Assembly (NCBI GenBank): GCA_020345805.1
Contig: CP070772.1
Coordinates: 3,466,543 to 3,530,186, forward strand
Length of the DNA stretch: 63,644 bases
Source: Phycisphaerales bacterium
GTDB lineage: Bacteria > Planctomycetota > Phycisphaerae > Phycisphaerales > SM1A02
Direction of reading: 5' to 3'
Positions 62,198 through 63,644 of this stretch are shown in pieces. The translations under genes were made by a program, and so were the position numbers. How positions within the stretch are numbered: position 1 is the stretch's first letter; the number at the start of each line of letters is the position of its first letter. The notes under the pieces are model-generated. The model was given only the letters and a program-made list of their open reading frames with translations. It searched no databases and was not told the origin of the DNA.

Positions 62198-63217
62198 ATG
62201 CTGTCTGCCAGATTTGCCACGGCCGTCTTGTGTGGGGTTTTCCTGATCGTGATGACCGGATGCGCCTGCCGGGGGACCGGCCGCAGTGCGTACCGGACTG
62301 ATGCGTCTGCGGCGGCCGCGCCGGAGGAGGCGGAAGCACGGACCTTCCGCTTTGTATATGGGGCGACGATCACGGAGCTTGGGCCGGGCGAGAAGGTGCG
62401 GGTGTGGCTGCCCGTGGCCCGGAGCACATCCGAGCAGGACGTGACGCTGGTCACCGTAGAGGTGCCTGGACCTTGCCGAGAGACGGTTGAGAAGACCTAT
62501 GGCAACCCCGTGCTGTACTTCGAGGCGACCGCGGACGAAAACGGCCAGGTGCCGATTCTGGTCGAGTATCTGGTGAAGCGGAACGAGATTGTGCGCGGAT
62601 TCGGGGAGCCGGCCGGCGCGGAGGAGCACGAGCTGTTCCTGGGACCGTCCAGCATGGTGCCGGTGGACGGCTCGACGCTGGAGGCCCTGGTGGGCGATCA
62701 GCCGCCACAGGGTGAAGATCTGGCCAAGGCCCGCGCGCTCTATGACGCAATCGGGGTGAGGATGAGATACGACAAACCCGCGGGCGAGCCGTGGGGACGC
62801 GGTGACGCGAGATGGGCGTGCGACGCCCGATTCGGCAACTGCACGGACTTTCACAGCGTGTTCATCGCCGCCTGCCGCGATCTGAACATCCCCGCCAAGT
62901 TCGAGATCGGCTTCCCCATTCCCGCCGACCAAGGCGCCGGGGAAGTGGGCGGCTATCACTGCTGGGCGAAGTTCCTCAGCGACGATCGCTGGGTGGCCGT
63001 GGACATCTCCGAGGCCGACAAACATCCGGAGATGGCGGACTACTACTTCGGCAATCTGACTCCCGATCGGGTCGTGTTCACGACCGGGCGCGATCTGCGG
63101 CTGGACCCGGCTCCGCAGGCCGGCCCCGTCAACTTCCTTATCTATCCCTACGTCGAAGTCGATGGCAGGCCGCACACGAGCTTCATCAAGGGTTTCCGCT
63201 TCCAAGACGTGGAATAA
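62198..63217 (+). CDS. Transglutaminase-like lipoprotein
   Basis: A 339-residue lipoprotein (lipobox MTGC at about 18-21). The C-terminal half is a transglutaminase-like cysteine protease fold: the Cys in FGNCTDFHSVFIAACR, the His in GGYHCWAKF and the Asp in WVAVDISEAD. The N-terminal half is a beta-sandwich domain. Homologues are mostly uncharacterised and may be proteases or amidases. The ATG at 62198 has TGAGGA in front; the GTG at 62186 is part of that site. Confidence 0.88.
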   Translation: MLSARFATAVLCGVFLIVMTGCACRGTGRSAYRTDASAAAAPEEAEARTFRFVYGATITELGPGEKVRVWLPVARSTSEQDVTLVTVEVPGPCRETVEKTYGNPVLYFEATADENGQVPILVEYLVKRNEIVRGFGEPAGAEEHELFLGPSSMVPVDGSTLEALVGDQPPQGEDLAKARALYDAIGVRMRYDKPAGEPWGRGDARWACDARFGNCTDFHSVFIAACRDLNIPAKFEIGFPIPADQGAGEVGGYHCWAKFLSDDRWVAVDISEADKHPEMADYYFGNLTPDRVVFTTGRDLRLDPAPQAGPVNFLIYPYVEVDGRPHTSFIKGFRFQDVE

Positions 63218-63356
63218 GGGCGTCGATTCCCGGGGATCTCCGGAGGCGGGTTGAGATAAGGGCGACCAACCGGCAGTCGGCTGCTCGTTTCATGGCCCGT
63301 CTTGCGCTGACGCGGACGGCACGATCGCATCGGCACCGGGAGTAAGACTGCGGTGC

Positions 63357-63608
63357 TCAGCCGAGGGCAGCCTTCCGCGCGAGTTTCAGCAGCACGCCGG
63401 CGTACTTCCGCATGTTCTTGGTGATTTCGGTCAGTTTGTTTGCCTCGTTTGTTCGCTTGGTGATGATCTTCATCAGGTCGATGAAGGCCTGCCGCTCCGC
63501 TTTGGTGCCGAAGAGTCTCTTGAGCTGAGGGCCGGTCATTATCGTGTGGGTCGATGTCTCTGCGGCAAAGTCGTCGAGGCTCAGGGGGATGTTGTCGAAC
63601 TTACCCAT
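63357..63608 (-). CDS. Small hypothetical protein
   Basis: An 83-residue protein, MGKFDNIPL at the start, with a helical, Lys-rich C-terminal half (IDLMKIITKRTNEANKLTEITKN). No family is recognised and there is no signal peptide. The ATG at 63608 has GGAGAC in front. The open frame goes on to the window edge, so a longer form cannot be excluded. Confidence 0.6.
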   Translation of the reverse strand: MGKFDNIPLSLDDFAAETSTHTIMTGPQLKRLFGTKAERQAFIDLMKIITKRTNEANKLTEITKNMRKYAGVLLKLARKAALG

Positions 63609-63644
63609 CGAGTTGTCTCCGTTTGGTTGGCGGTCACTGTTCAC

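Overview
The window looks like chromosomal DNA of a planctomycete, most likely of the class Phycisphaerae. Four things suggest this: very high GC, tandem dockerin-like C-terminal repeats (positions 1-186), a PEP-CTERM-type protein with a PAPG variant tag together with an exosortase, and exported sulfatase, esterase and glycosidase genes. This is inference from gene content; no 16S rRNA gene or other marker is present. I see no mobile elements, prophage or CRISPR arrays.

Layout. 1-3.8 kb: the end of a dockerin-type protein, a zinc alcohol dehydrogenase, and a coupled pair made of an HTH/TPR protein and a small PEP-CTERM-type protein. 4.0-4.1 kb: tRNA-Ala(GGC). 4.2-8.4 kb: a CarH/LitR-like MerR regulator divergent from a two-domain fasciclin gene, a DUF378 gene and an SDR-DUF2867 gene. 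8.5-13.2 kb: a zinc-ribbon Mrr-like protein, a HemN/HemW-like radical SAM protein, a large acidic tail-anchored protein and lipoyl synthase. 13.5-26.8 kb: an envelope polysaccharide/exosortase locus with a Wza-like lipoprotein, exosortase, EpsI-like protein, giant TPR protein, Wzz/BY-kinase fusion, sugar-nucleotide epimerase and WecA-like transferase. It is followed at 26.8-28.2 kb by a low-molecular-weight phosphatase and a fructosamine-kinase-family gene, probably a protein deglycation pair.

28.4-33.8 kb: a serine hydrolase, a fucose/arabinose-isomerase-like gene with an FGGY pentulose kinase, and Mn-type superoxide dismutase. 33.9-37.5 kb (minus strand): DUF1015, serA and serC, the serine pathway. 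37.7-54.3 kb: a PilZ gene, then a type IV pilus / type II secretion-like locus with a major pilin-like gene, accessory pseudopilins, pilM-N-O-P-Q, a TPR lipoprotein, pilB and pilC. A signalling block sits inside it: histidine kinase, receiver, GAF-HD-GYP and STAS. 54.3-63.6 kb: a free-methionine-sulfoxide reductase, a minus-strand set of DUS, GH51-like, alpha/beta hydrolase and sulfatase genes, a TPR protein fused to a beta-lactamase fold without its catalytic lysine, a transglutaminase-like lipoprotein and a small unknown gene.

Themes. Several proteins keep a recognisable fold but lack a key residue: the CarH-like protein lacks the cobalamin histidines, the BY-kinase lacks the Walker A lysine, the beta-lactamase-fold protein lacks SxxK, the PilB N-terminal MshEN repeats lack their arginines, and the Mrr-like protein has a degenerate core. 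Cyclic di-GMP control of the pilus locus is plausible, because an intact PilZ motif and an intact HD-GYP active site flank or sit inside it.
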